DNA of 64,000 bases from Golubevia sp. BC0850 (Eukaryota > Basidiomycota > Exobasidiomycetes > Golubeviales > Golubeviaceae): assembly GCA_012976225.1 (NCBI GenBank), contig JAAVVG010000008.1, forward strand, positions 310,001 to 374,000, written 5' to 3'. Below the pieces are notes generated by a model. The model was not told the DNA's origin and searched no databases. It was given only the letters and a program-made list of their open reading frames with translations. Numbering within the stretch: position 1 is the stretch's first letter; each line of letters starts with the position of its first letter. A program made the position numbers and the translations under genes. This document shows, piece after piece, positions 44,777 through 56,085 of this stretch.

Positions 44777-46120
44777 TTAAGGTGCATCTATTATTTCTCC
44801 TGCCACAGAAACTGGATTCTTTGGAACTGTAATCTGTTTCAAATTGGCAAAAGTCTTGGAATTCAATGCCGACGCTATCATTACTTCTTCTTTGAATTCC
44901 TCCAGTGGCACTGCAAAAGGAGTGTAAAACTCTAGAGAGATGACCTCGATGCTGGAGGGAAGATGTATAACTTTCCACTGGAACAATTCGAACAAAGTGC
45001 TTAACTCCACAGATAAGACTCTTAAATTCTTGAAGATGGTTAAATCAATTCCGTATTTGTGATTTGACCCTATCCCCATACCTCGAAGATGACGCAGGTG
45101 GTTGAATGTTTCAGTGAGATAACATAAGCTTCCAGTGTGAAATTCAGATTGATCTTGAGTATCATGAGTATCCCCTTCGCTGATTTCAAGGTAAACCAGT
45201 TTCTTGGTGACTTGCAACAGACTTCCAATTGCAGTGATCTTTTTGCTCCCACTCATCCACGTCTTCGATTCTTCTCCAGGTAAACCCCAAAACTTCCTTT
45301 GCCTCAGCTCATCATGTATAAGTCCGAACTTGATTGATAATTCTTTGACATTTGAAAGGCGCTTGAAGTTGCAGCTGTATTCAGTGAGGAATCTGTAATC
45401 CTGAAGCGAAACAGCAAATCCCAGATTTGCTTTGACTAAATGAGGACAGAAAACCAATATCCAGACGGCATTTCTGGCGTTGATAGAATTACCTCCCTCT
45501 AAGTTTAGCTGTAAATCTATACTCCTGAAATGGCAAAAGCTTCCCATTGACTCGCTCTTGTAAATGAAACATCATGAAGCATCGTCCACTGCGAGATATT
45601 GCAAATTCTTCAGTTTGCAATAAATTGAGTGATAGATAGTTCGGGCACCGAGGCAAACGTGAAATAAATTCCAATCAGAGGGAGGTTTGGGATCACAGTA
45701 TCGAAGGAGATCGCGAGCTTGGAGGTGCCATCGATTTGCGTCTGGGAGCGTTGTTGGCCGTATCCATTTGGTGCAGTGAAGGTCCTGATTAACTCTCCGA
45801 GTTCTTGATTCCTTTCCAAGAGGATGTTGAGGGACATTATGTTGTATAACGAGATCGTAATATTATCTAACAGAGAAGCCTGCCAAGTGTCATACATTTT
45901 ACTGCATGTCAAGGCGCCTGCTCTGAGTGTCGAATCTCTCGATCTGTGCAGAGAAAGGATGAGTGTCAGCCAGAAGGTAAACTCGACGTAGAGGAAAGGA
46001 ACCACACTCACTTCTTTGCAACTTTTCTTTCCTCCATCGTGCCTTCGATCTCTGCGAAGTCTCTCACCGCTTCAACGATGGACAGTGTGACTTCTTCTGG
46101 AATATCGACCAGGTTAGCTT
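44777..46120 (-). pseudogene. Decayed F-box/LRR gene, copy 3
   Basis: Minus-strand pieces: an F-box-like opening (LVDIPEEVTLSIVEAV near 46115-46070) ending at a GTGAG donor near 46010; an exon from about 45955 (SRDSTLRAGALTCSKMYDTW ... IPNLPLIGIYF); and an open 256-codon frame (45547-44777) with leucine-rich strings (FCPHLVKANLGF, LSNVKELSIKFG, LTETFNHLRHL, LRVLSVELSTL). Between 45,700 and 45,545 the likely protein moves through three frames (LPRCPNYLSLNLL lies in a third one). No upstream ATG fits the F-box frame. I read it as a partly decayed host gene; the long last frame could still be expressed. Related in kind to the two other F-box relics. Confidence 0.5.
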
Positions 46121-46539
46121 GGGGTTGATATCAGAGCCTCTAGCGTTGCTGGGATACCGATTCAATCTTGGGGGCGAGATGGCTGGAGGAGAAGTAGTAC
46201 TACACTCAGAAGAGCTCGCAACTAGGATTTAGTCGGATGTACCCGGTTTGCCAGTAAACATCACCTACTCTTCTCGTCACACAGATTCAATTGGATTCGA
46301 AACAAAAAGCTGAGTAGCGGGATGTGTGTTTTTCTGAGAGGCTTCTGAGAAGGCGCCTCCGAAGTCAAAGTATGTCATCTTTCCAGCTGCTCTCCAGAAT
46401 GTCCGGACTCAAACACTTTCATAATTTCATTAAACCCTCAACAAAGTCATGATCATTAATTGCGATCCCATTGACTTTCCTTCCCTTCAACCAACTGGCA
46501 GCTCTTTCATCCCACCCCTCCATCCTTTCCCTTCTCTTT
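46121..46539. other. Gene-free spacer
   Basis: Between the F-box relic and the CAP2 stop. No ORF with similarity; likely 3' UTR of CAP2 on the right. Confidence 0.3.
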
Positions 46540-48025
46540 CTATTTCCCTTCAGCAATCCCCATTCCCCCTTCAGATTTTGATTTGTGAAACCTCATCAAT
46601 TCTGAAGCCAAGTTCTTAGAATTCTGTTCCTTTTCCAAAGATTCGATACTTCTCAAAGAAGAGATGACATCCCGAGTCTTACCAAAATAAACCTGCTGTA
46701 GAGAATGTCTCATAGTACCTTCTTGGTTTTCAATGATTTTACCAATGTTAGCTATATGAGACACATCGTCTGTGATTGGATAGTCATGATCCACCTGATT
46801 GGAAAAAGGACGGAGATGGAAAAGGAAAGTGAGAGATGTCAGCGCTCTGAAGTCTGTTCTCGCAAGATGAATCAAGCCGAGCTCCTTGATGGTCAAAGAC
46901 ATTCTGTCTTTATGATTTCAAGGAACCATCTTCAACCAAAGATAAGAACGCTTTTCATGATCGAGACAAGCCAAACTCACCTGTCTCTGTAAACTTCCGG
47001 CCAATTCGATTCCATCTTGATTTGAACTCGCTTTTACATTCGACTCTTCATGTGGAACTTTGAGTCCAACTCCCTTTCCTAATCCAAGCATGATTGTAGA
47101 AGTGACTTTGTAATGAGCTGAATGAGCTCCTTGAGCTGGAATCGTGACTTCGAAAACGTGAACTGAATCCCATTGTCCAGTTGAAGCTGGGTCGAGTTCT
47201 TTATTCATTGTGAGCGATTGATGAATAGGATAGAGAGAAAGAGTAACAGCAGTCAGTGAGAGGTCGAAAGTTTGAGATTTGAGAGGAGAACAAGGAGTGT
47301 GGAAAGAGATAGGGACGAGAGGTTTAGGAATACTGACCTTTCTTGAATAAGACTACCCCTGCAAATGATAAGTCTTCTGTTTCCCAAAGATATACTGAAG
47401 AATAGCCGGTATCGAAATACCTGGGATTAGAGAGAGAAGAAGACCAAGGACAGAGATTAGAATCACTCTACCGATAGGGCAGTCACTCCATGATAAGAAA
47501 CCCTCCTTCGCTCTTCTGTCTAAAACCCCGAGATCTTCGATTTCAGAAAATAATCGAATACAAATTCACCCACATTGCTTCCCAAAGATGATCCCACACC
47601 AGGTCGGTCACATTCCCAGCTCCGCTACCAACTTGGATCTCATCTCATCTACCTCTGTACACTCACATCTGTCGATAAGTATCAAAAGCGTCATTGGCCT
47701 TCAATTCGAGTATTCTCAATTTCTCACTTGGTTGAGTACCATCATCTAGAGGAGGATCATAAGAACTAGTCCAGGGAGATCTCCAACTTTCACCATCTCT
47801 ATTGTAATCACAAGCTAAATATTCTCTTGAAGCACCATTGGGAGACTTGTCGTAACGAACCTTCAAAGGTCTATCAACTGTTGCAATCAGTTCCTCAGCC
47901 AATTCTGGACAGAGTTGAATCAATTTATCCATGTTAGTTGCAGTTGAAGTAGGTGGTAACCTTCTCATTAAATCTAAGGCTTTGTCTATTGGCATGTTAC
48001 CATCAACTGAAGGTCCCGAATCCAT
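46540..48025 (-). CDS. CAP2: F-actin-capping protein beta subunit
   Basis: Exons 48025-47667, 47420-47338, 47198-46981 and 46794-46540 join in frame to 304 aa. With the alpha subunit it caps actin barbed ends. Family strings: KALDLMRRLPP, NMDKLIQLCPELAEELIATVDRPL, YLACDYNRDGESWRSPW, GYSSVYLWE, GVVLFKK, GQWDSVHVFE, LAGSLQRQ, and HIANIGKIIE, MRHSLQQVYFGKTRDV near the end. The first intron (47666-47421) is 246 nt. The acceptor of exon 3 (AATAAAG) is pyrimidine-poor but keeps frame and conserved sequence. The longer upstream ORF was rejected because the family starts just before KALDLMRRLP. Confidence 0.95.
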
Positions 48026-48181
48026 GTTGGCTTGACAGCTGAGCGTTTAAAAGTCGGAATCGAAGTTGGTAAGAGGAAGAAACGAAGAGGAGCTTGTTGA
48101 ATCGGATTGATATTGACAGAGCGAGGACAAGAGATAGAAGGAAGGCCCTCCATTCTCACCCAAACCCTATCCAGCTCTGAA
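48026..48181. promoter_or_regulatory. Shared promoter CAP2 / uL13m
   Basis: 156 nt between divergent start codons. No TATA box; the shortest head-to-head spacer in the window. Confidence 0.45.
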
Positions 48182-49101
48182 ATGTCCCAATCTGTCATTG
48201 GAAAGGTTAGTTAATTTCTATAATCTTTCAATTCCAACCTCCTCAACTCTCATCGAATCAAACCAGGCACATCAAACTACTTATCCCAACCTAACCTCTT
48301 CCTTTTTCTTCCTTTCCCCTTCTCTTTCCCCTTCTTCCCCTCTCCTCCAAGTCTTCAATCCCCTTCACTCGACTATGGCATCAAGTGGATGCAACCGATA
48401 GAATCTTAGGAAGGCTCTCAGTCTCCATAGCAACCACTTTGATGGGAAAGAACAAACCTCTATACGATCAATCTCAAGATTCAGGTGATTATGTTGTAGT
48501 CACAAATGCGAGGAATGTTGTCGTCACTGGAAAGAAGGAGCAACAGAAACTTTATTACAGGCATACTATGTACCCCGGTGGTTTGAAGGTGGAAAGTTTG
48601 GGAGAGAAGAGAGAGAAAAGACCTGAGGAGGTGAGTTTTTCAGAAAGAGGAGAGAGGGAGAAATTGGGTAGCAGAAGGGGATAAGGAGAAGGATGGTTGG
48701 AGAGACTGACAGAAGTTCAAATCAACTCTGAGTAGATTTCTGATTGGTTGTTTAGGATGATGGGTCGGAGAGATAGTTAGGATTCATTCCTTTCTTTGCT
48801 GACTTCATTCTTTGCCTTCTGGCTCTCTCTCTCTCGCAGATCATCCGTCTAGCGGTGTCAGGAATGTTACCGAAAAACAAACTCAGAGAAAGGCGTTTAG
48901 AAAGGCTGAAGATCTTTGCTGATGGAGAGCATCCATACGAACAAAAGTGAGTGGCATTCTTATGCACCAAACCCTCAGATTCTCTTTTGCTCACTTCGTG
49001 TGTCTTCGTTCCCCTCTGACTCTTTGTCACCCCTCAGTATTGTCAAGAGATACGATCTAGGAGATGCTTTCACAGCTTCCAAGACTCAAAAGCAAGCGTA
49101 G
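48182..49101 (+). CDS. MRPL23: Mitochondrial ribosomal protein uL13m
   Basis: Exons 48182-48205, 48352-48630, 48840-48946 and 49038-49101 give 157 aa. A large-subunit protein of the mitochondrial ribosome. Family strings: [81 protein letters not shown] and HPYEQ. The first exon (MSQSVIGK) matches the MSQ start of yeast MRPL23. The ending [16 protein letters not shown] is an extension. Length is close to yeast (163). Confidence 0.95.
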
Positions 49102-49357
49102 AAAGACAGGGATGAAGCTTGGAAGATAGCTTTCACTTTCTTTTCGTCTATTTCTGCTCCTTTCATTGTCATGTTCTCTTATGTATTTGTATCTGTCACT
49201 TGAACATATGTTTCGTCCAAGATAGATCTCACGAAGTGTGGATTTGAAAGTCAAATGAAGATTCAAAGAAGGTCCGAACTCTTATCTGATAAGCTCTCCA
49301 ACCACTATTCCTTGTTCTTCCCAACTGTATCCCATCCAAACAAAGACAAGTTAAAAG

Positions 49358-50453
49358 ATGTCAGTTTCACCATTCAGTCACAGTGCAAATCACACACCAA
49401 GTCCACACCGTAAAGCTCTTGAAACTCCTCTTTTCCAATTCAAGACTTTCCCATCTCGTCGTCAAAGTCAAGTTTCGATTTTACTTCTCTTGGATTCAGG
49501 AGTCCCCTGGGAACTTTTCAGAACTCCCAATTCTCAACTACAAGGGAAATCAATCAATGATTCAATGGAAACTCTCAACATCTTAAAAGTACCTGGAACT
49601 GAGACTCATGAGATTGGAAATCATTCATGCTTACCTTCTTTAGAACTTAAGTCTTTGAGCGGTGAAACTTTGGAAGTCATTAATGGTAGTGATGCTATCG
49701 AGAACTACTTGGAGCAAGAGCTGAGATTCTCGAAGAATCAAATCGAAGTCAGTCTGGAATCTGGCAACGAGAAGACTTTTCGATATGCTGATCGAGCTTT
49801 GACTGACGCACTTCGCTCCTGCTTTTCCTCTTTAGTTGACCATTTTGGAAAAGGCAATGATTGATAGTACCATCTTTGAATGCACCTCATTCCTTCTTAA
49901 TAAACTCTATCAATTTGGATCTGAAGAGGTGAGTTTCATCATGATCTCATGTCGACGAACGCAAAGTTTGAATCTTCTTTAATCTCCTCCCTTCTTTCCA
50001 CAGCAAACCTCTTTCCTTCAATTCTTCAACTCCTCAATTCTACCATTCCTAACTCATCTAGAAGGTCTTCTATCCTCTTCAACCTTTCCATTTTCAAAAC
50101 TCCTTCCAACAAAGGTTCAAATAGGTTCTTTGAATCGTTTGATCTTACACGTTCATTTACTTCTAAGTCATCTTTTCGAAATCTTTCCTTCTCACATGGG
50201 AAATATCCTTTTCAAAAATGAACACATCACGTACTCTCATCTTTTCATGATTTGGAAAGAAGTAGAGAGTAGGAAATCGGTGCTCAGATTTGAGTCGGAA
50301 TTACTGGGAATGCAAGTCGGGGAAGCAGAGATCCTTTTGAGAGAAGATCAAGTCTTTAAAGAGAACATTTGGTGGGAAGCTGAAAATGAAGGGAATAAAT
50401 GTTGGGATATGGAAATAAGAGAGAGGTGTAGAAAAGCTGAGAAGGAGAATTGA
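49358..50453 (+). CDS. Metaxin/GST-fold-like protein, possible SAM complex subunit
   Basis: Model: exons 49358-49747, 49836-49928 and 50004-50453, in frame, 310 aa. The N-terminal half looks thioredoxin/GST-like: FQFKTFPSRR, then VPGTETHEIGNHSCLPSLEL, then INGSDAIENYLEQ (substrate-interface string of metaxins). The second half is helical (LILHVHLLLSHLFEIF). Metaxins and Sam35/37 belong to the mitochondrial outer-membrane sorting machinery. The first intron (GTCAGT donor, CTTTAG acceptor) is inferred, because without it the frame ends at 49864. The reading through 49748-49835 also looks codable, so that splice may be wrong or alternative. Confidence 0.5.
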
Positions 50454-50695
50454 GTGGGTGGGGGTCGGAATTGGAATGAGACCGAAGGAAATGAGAGGGA
50501 ACTTGCCAAAAAAAGAAAGAAGTCAATGTTGCTAAACTGGACATTTGTTGAACAAAACGAATTCAGAAGGAGATCTTGAAGTAACAACGGTTTGAAGCCA
50601 TGTTCTCTAGACCTCCACTCGCGATCGAAGTCTTCCTTCACTTCCTTGAACTTCTCTTCCCTTTCCTTTCATCCCAACAATTGCAACCTGCAAAC

Positions 50696-52636
50696 ATGTT
50701 TTTACCAGCTTTACGTTCAGCTTCTCTTCGCTCAACCCGTCCGATTCAATCTAGAAACCTATTCACTTCCTTGGGTTCGACTCCTTCTTATTCAAGATTC
50801 AACATTTCAGCCTCTTTCTCTACTTCCTCTAGATCATTAGCAGCCAATCCACAATCTGGAAAACCAGCTTCAGACAACTTTGCTCACACAGTCAAGAACA
50901 TTAAAGAAGAAGCTGGTCAAGTAGCTGCTTCTTTGGAGAGCGCTGTAGCTGGTCAACCTGGCAGTGGTGCTAAACAGGATGCTAGTGGAGTCTCTGAAAT
51001 CCTTCAAGATGCAAAGAGTATCACTGGAGAGATGGCTCAGAAGGTTCCTCAGCCTGCTCTGCTTTGGGGAGCTGCTGGTGAGTTGAACCAAGTGGATAGA
51101 CTATAGAGGGCAGAGAAGGTAGGAGCTGGGCCGTGGGCGTAGAGCGAAAGCAATAAGAGAAGGGTGGAGAGAGGCTGTAGCTATCGAACCTAACGATGGA
51201 AGGATAAGTTCTACCTGTTCAGACGCAAACAAGAGGAAGTCAGGCTACATTCTGCTTTGTGGTAGGGTCGATGGGATCTTCCTGATCTGACCTCCACTCG
51301 CTTGGATCAAGAATGATCAAGCAGGCTACGTGCAAGTAGCTGCTTAGGCTGCCTCTTAACTATGCCCTCGTTATGGTATTCATATCTTTCAACAAGAAAG
51401 GTAGACGAATGTTAACGTAGTCGATACGTTGTTGGGTACGTCTGCTACCTGGCTTGGATGATGGAAGGGACTGACGAGAAAGGCGGCCTAAGATGTTCTG
51501 ACTGGAGAGCGAAACAGTGGGCCAAGAATCCATGGGATATATATCCTTTCGATGATGATCTCGCTGTCCTGTGGTGTCTTCGATGGCTTCATCAGATGTT
51601 GCCCTCGCAGGTTCATTCTTGATTTGGTTTTCATATAGAAAACCAAAGACTAGGTCTTCTAGTGAGAAAGGGAAAGAGAAGTTAAATGCAGGGGACCGTC
51701 AAAGAGAAGATGAGAATGGAAATGAAGCAGCCCAAATCTGACTGCTTTCCTTCGGTTTCTATCTCCATCAACTGATTCAGGTATCATTCCATACGTCTCA
51801 ACTGGAGCTGCTTCCATCTACTTGGCTCGTCAAGCCACTCTTGTGCAACAAGGATTCGACACTACCATGGATCTAGAAACCGCTTCAGCCTTACTTCTTC
51901 ACGCTCAAAACATCCAAGTAGGATACGGAGCTGTAATTCTTTCTTTCCTAGGAGCCATTCACTGGGGATTAGAATGGGCGAAATACGGAGGAGAAGTTGG
52001 GAACAGAAGGTATTTAGCTGGTTTAGCTCCTTTAGCTCTAGGTATGCCATCTTTATTATTCACTCCTCAAATCGCATTGATCACTCAATGGGGTGCATAC
52101 GTAGTAGCTTGGTTCATCGATCTGAAAGCAACTCAACAAGGTCTAGCTCCAAAGTGGTATTCAACTTATAGGTTCTGGTTGACTTTCTTCGTTGGAACTT
52201 CTATCATTGCTACTTTGGCTGGAACAAATTATTATTCAACTGATAAATCTGTTGCTAGTTCTAGAAGTGCTGGAAGCAAATTGGCGGAAAGTTCTGAGAA
52301 GGATGCGGATACTAAGATGGAATTGTTGAGAGCTAGCGCTAAAGGAAATAAAGGTGGAAAGGTTACTACTAAGGATATTGATCATGATGTCAAAGCTCAA
52401 AGTGCTGGGGCTGAAGGTGATAGTTATGTTCAGATAAAGAATCCAAAGAGAGAGGAAGAGTGAGTTTCGAACGGGACATCTAATCGACTTTTAGGGATGA
52501 AGAACTGATAATTCTCTCTTGCTCGCCCCTTCTTGCCCCTGACAGAGAACGCAAGCAAAAGGAAGAGGCTGAGAAGAAAAAGAAGGAGGAAGAAGCAAAG
52601 AAGGCAAAGGAAGGTGGAGAGGAAAAGGAAGAATAA
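50696..52636 (+). CDS. Mitochondrial DUF3429 (TMEM69-like) membrane protein
   Basis: Exons 50696-51077, 51781-52459 and 52546-52636 give 383 aa. The Met at 50696 was chosen since MFLPALRSASLRSTRP gives an Arg/Ser-rich mitochondrial presequence; the ORF is open further upstream to 50600. The DUF3429 core has five hydrophobic segments: LLWGAAGIIPYV, LLLHAQNIQVGYGAVILSFLGAIHWG, YLAGLAPLALGMPSLLF, ALITQWGAYVVAWFID and FWLTFFVGTSIIATLAG. The C-terminus is a Lys/Glu coiled coil. Intron 1 is 703 nt (51078-51780), the longest here. Function unknown; inner-membrane location is inference. Confidence 0.88.
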
Positions 52637-52897
52637 GAGAATCGTAAAGATTTGCTGAAAAAGAACCGAATGTAAATCGATCAACTGTTCCTTTTGTAAC
52701 CGTTCCCATGCTTCAAACACTAACAATCTGTCAATTGCAAACCCATTTTCGAGCCCAACCTTGCCAGAGAGATGTGCTTTGACTTAGGTGAAATGATGAC
52801 GTCGCTTTGCTCTGTCTGTTTGAATGACTAATTCTCTAAGCTTAATATCTACAAGGGTGCCCTTTTCTGTGAATTTCTCTTTCATGACTCCCACCGC
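52637..52897. terminator. Convergent 3' UTR region, TMEM69-like / gluconokinase
   Basis: 261 nt between convergent stop codons at 52636 and 52898. No ORF of note; holds both 3' ends. Confidence 0.35.
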
Positions 52898-53827
52898 TCA
52901 CCATCCCAACAATCTTCTACACAAATCCACCGCCTCATCGTTCATTTCCTCCTTACTTTTCTCTCTTCCTTTACCATCTCCATCACCTCCATCTTTCCAT
53001 TCCCCACCTTCAACAGCTTCCAAAACAATAACGTCTTTTTCATAATTAGGATTTGGTTCTTGCAAGGTTTCTAATTGTGATCTCAGCATTCCTTCCTTCA
53101 TGAAATGATTTTTTCTGGCATGCATTCTAGCTAAAAGGAGTGATGGTGGAAGACGAAGGTAAAGATGAACTACTCTTAGAGTTTGATTTGAAGTAGAAGT
53201 AGGAGAAGTATTGGTAGAAATTGAAGTGGAAGAAGTGCTTAAAGAAGAGATATCACCTCTCAAAAGTGAACGATATGATTCTTTCAAGGCTGAACAAGCT
53301 ATGACGCAACCTCTCTCTGATGCAGACTGAGAATTCTCAGTTTTCAATGCTTCATTCTGATGGTCTCGAACTGCTATTTGAGCTCTTTCCTGGTTTGAGA
53401 TCTCACCGATATGCTTCAAAGAGGTCGAAGCAGCTAATTCCTTTCTTGCATTCTCATGATCTTCTTCTGCTCCATTGACAACCTTTCCACCTAAAACAAA
53501 ATCATTTGAGCTATCGTTTCCTGCGTCATTCTCTGTTAGATGACTTGTCTCGTAAACCTCTGCTAACTTTTGTTTCTCCAAGCTTTTCATCTCTCCATCT
53601 CGATTTAATTCATCCTTTGAGATCTCCTTCTCCTTTGAATTCAAATCAGCAGCTGTTGATCTGATGATCTTTAACCAGGGTTCTCTGTCATCATCGTTAA
53701 GAGCTTCACCTCTTGACATCTTGTCCACATTCGATTGGGGATGCAAATCATCTCCGTCTATGAAGGGCATTGAAAGGGAAGCAGCTAATGAGGATCCTAG
53801 GGTAGACTTTCCAGATCCAGATGTTCC
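52898..53827 (-). CDS. Gluconokinase (main exon; first exon unresolved)
   Basis: The large exon 53827-52898 codes 309 aa. It begins at the P-loop GTSGSGKSTLGSSLA, then FIDGDDLHPQSNVDKMSRGEALNDDDREPWL, ACSALKESYRSLLRG, VHLYLRLPP, ARKNHFMKEGMLRSQLETLQEP and an acidic tail before CRRLLGW. This is the D-gluconate kinase family (gluconate to 6-phosphogluconate, feeding the pentose phosphate path). About 110 residues rich in Glu, Asn, Ser and Lys are inserted between the DREPWL motif and ACSALK, where typical enzymes have some 20; the family is about 170-200 aa. The acceptor before GGA ACA lies at AAAG (53829-53828). The start exon is upstream: MMIMNG near 54090 is a candidate, but I could not fix its donor. 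Confidence 0.82.
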   Translation of the reverse strand, partial: GTSGSGKSTLGSSLAASLSMPFIDGDDLHPQSNVDKMSRGEALNDDDREPWLKIIRSTAADLNSKEKEISKDELNRDGEMKSLEKQKLAEVYETSHLTENDAGNDSSNDFVLGGKVVNGAEEDHENARKELAASTSLKHIGEISNQERAQIAVRDHQNEALKTENSQSASERGCVIACSALKESYRSLLRGDISSLSTSSTSISTNTSPTSTSNQTLRVVHLYLRLPPSLLLARMHARKNHFMKEGMLRSQLETLQEPNPNYEKDVIVLEAVEGGEWKDGGDGDGKGREKSKEEMNDEAVDLCRRLLGW

Positions 53828-54090
53828 CTTTGATTTTCAGATATGATGAATAGGAGAAAGATGAAGGGGGTAAGAAGAGGTGAGATGCTGGGATGATGGG
53901 AAGAGAGAACAACACTTTGCTGATGCTTGGATACTGCTTCTTCCAGTTCGAGAGGTTGCTCTATTTCACCCTTGCTTCGGTAAGACTTATCACTGTCTTC
54001 TATATTCCACCCTGCTCTAACCGTCTTAGCTCTTCCCATCTTGCCTCTATGCTCTGTCCCCCCACTCTGACCTCCATTCATTATCATCAT

Positions 54091-56085
54091 CTCTTATCCT
54101 TCAACTCACCATGACAATGATCAACACTCCGTCCCTCCCTTCTATCCTTCCATTCGCATTCCTCTCTTGTTGGTTTGTTGATGTCATCTTTTTGATCGGT
54201 CGGCTACTGATTGAACTGTGAGGATGACCAAGAAGAAGAGAAGAAGAGAAGAAGTGGGGAGACCTTTCCAACGAACGGCCCGACGATCTTGATTCTTGAA
54301 TCGAACGTCAACGCGTCAACGCGTCAACACAGCGAGAATTCATCTAAATAAGTTCCTCTCCTGTTTGAAGGTCAGTAAGCAATCAATAGCCCAGAAGTGT
54401 GCAGAGGAGATAGCGATGAAGGAGAACTTTTTCTGAGGGAAGTCAAGGCACTTAGTGGTCGGAGAGGCCCTGGCCTGCGACGAGAAAGACTCGAAAGCTC
54501 AGCATTTGAATCTATTGAAGAAAAGTAGTTTATTTGTGTATCTGACAGACTGAAGTCACTCTACAAACAATAGGAAGGTGAAAAAAATTGAAACTAAACG
54601 GGAAGAGAGTTCGAAGCTACCTAATTAGAACGGGTCCTTGACAACTCTTCAGTGGTCTTGATACCTGCGACTCTGAGGTCCGAGCGGGAAGACCTGCCAA
54701 CGATGTTCTGACCGCGGTAAAGAATCAATCTTTCTCCCAGTAGAGACTTGGAGTTCCAGGGGCGTCGAGGCCCAAGGCGGAAGTTGAGTGGGGTGTTATG
54801 TATTGCATCCATCCAGCATGAAGATCGAAAGGAATTGTTGATTTGAATAAAAAGAAAGATCTTAGTCAATTGTGGCGAGTAATTGGAGGGGAGAAAGAAG
54901 AAGAAGCAGTTTTTGAAAAGAAGGAGGAAAACAAGTTTGGTCGAAAAGATGGCGTTTAGGTAAGGGAAAAAGCGCGCTCCAATCCAAAGAGTCCCAAGCC
55001 GGCCTGGCCAGAAACCACGAAATCAAGAAGTCAGCCTGTGTTGACTCCATTCACTTGCGACACAGCAGTGGTGGATGTCGCACAGAACCAACGCGCTCTT
55101 TTTACATACTGTATACAACGACGTCGAACAGCAACTTTGACAGATTCAAGAAAAGATTCCGATGAAGAGGCCCAGGCAAGTCAGAAGAAGTACCTGTCCA
55201 AAAGAAGTTACTATACGTACAAGCGTATCTTCGGCAGGTTGCAGCAAGAAAGAAGCTCGCTCTTCTTTCTCCTCTCCAGTAGCCTTCCTTCCAACTCTTA
55301 GAATTAGGATCCTGCCAGATTTTTGAGAAAGTAGGGAAGATAGTATCGAGAGTCAAAGCAAAAGGTTGGACGGAATTTGAGATGTTGAGAGTCAAGGTCC
55401 TCTTCTCTGTCTTTCGATGTTGTCCCTCCCTCCTCTCTACTCTATCGTCTCTTACTTTAACTTGATCAGGCTATACCTCTCTTTGATTTTTGAGAATTGC
55501 AGTAGCAGCACCACTTTCCGTTGCTCCCTCGCGAGCTCGCTCGTCATGTCGCCTCTTCCCTTGACTTGATCTTGATATCGTCTTCTCTCCTAGAAAGACG
55601 AGACTAGAGATCTTCGAAAGTTCGATAAGCTTTGGAAGAAGTTAGTCTAGTGTCACATTCAGACTTCTGAGTCTTTTCGACCTCTGAATATCTGAATCGA
55701 AACTCAACCCTCGTCGCTTCTCTCTCACTTCCAGACCCCACTTCCAACTTCCCGAGAAGGCCAAACGACAGGAAAAATAGATTGATGAACAATAAAGGTG
55801 ACAGAGAGACCAGATCGAGTAGAAGATGGAGACTACATTGGAGAAACCGTCGAAAAAGAAGTGGAAGTTACATCTGTTGTACTCTAAAGTGGACCACAGA
55901 CCAGGGATGGGTAACGAATAGATCCAAAGAGAAGGAGAGTTTGCTTCAATTACTTGAGCTGAGAAGCGGAAAAAAAAACTAGACCCAGAGAGACAAGACG
56001 GAGACGAGACTCGGAGACACGAGAGTCACTGCTAGAGAAGAGTGAAAGGAAAGCATAAGATGAAAACCCAGAGTAATGCCTGAAA
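54091..56085. other. Two-kilobase stretch with no clear gene
   Basis: Short ORFs only. Best candidate is a minus-strand ORF from a Met at 54812 to 54621 (63 codons; RLILYRGQNIVGRSSRSDL, ends ELSRTRSN). It is preceded on that strand by a pyrimidine-rich leader (about 54,860-54,960). I do not recognise it. A plus-strand ORF at 55038-55301 is Lys/Arg/Ser-rich and unsupported. A GAAGAGAAGAAGAGAAGAAG run lies at about 54,235-54,257 and a doubled AACGCGTC at 54,308-54,325. Confidence 0.35.
54621..54812 (-). CDS. Possible small protein, 63 codons
   Basis: Starts at the Met of MDAIHNTPLNF and ends ELSRTRSN. Codon choice (CGC, GTC, CTC, ACC) is like neighbouring coding sequence, and the leader is CT-rich. 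There is no recognised family, signal peptide or membrane segment, and chance remains possible. Confidence 0.25.
   Translation of the reverse strand: MDAIHNTPLNFRLGPRRPWNSKSLLGERLILYRGQNIVGRSSRSDLRVAGIKTTEELSRTRSN

Noticed and set aside
51540-51620. Box C/D snoRNA in TMEM69-like intron 1
   Set aside because: TGATGAT and CTGA-like strings are present, but no terminal stem or convincing spacing, so not called as a gene.
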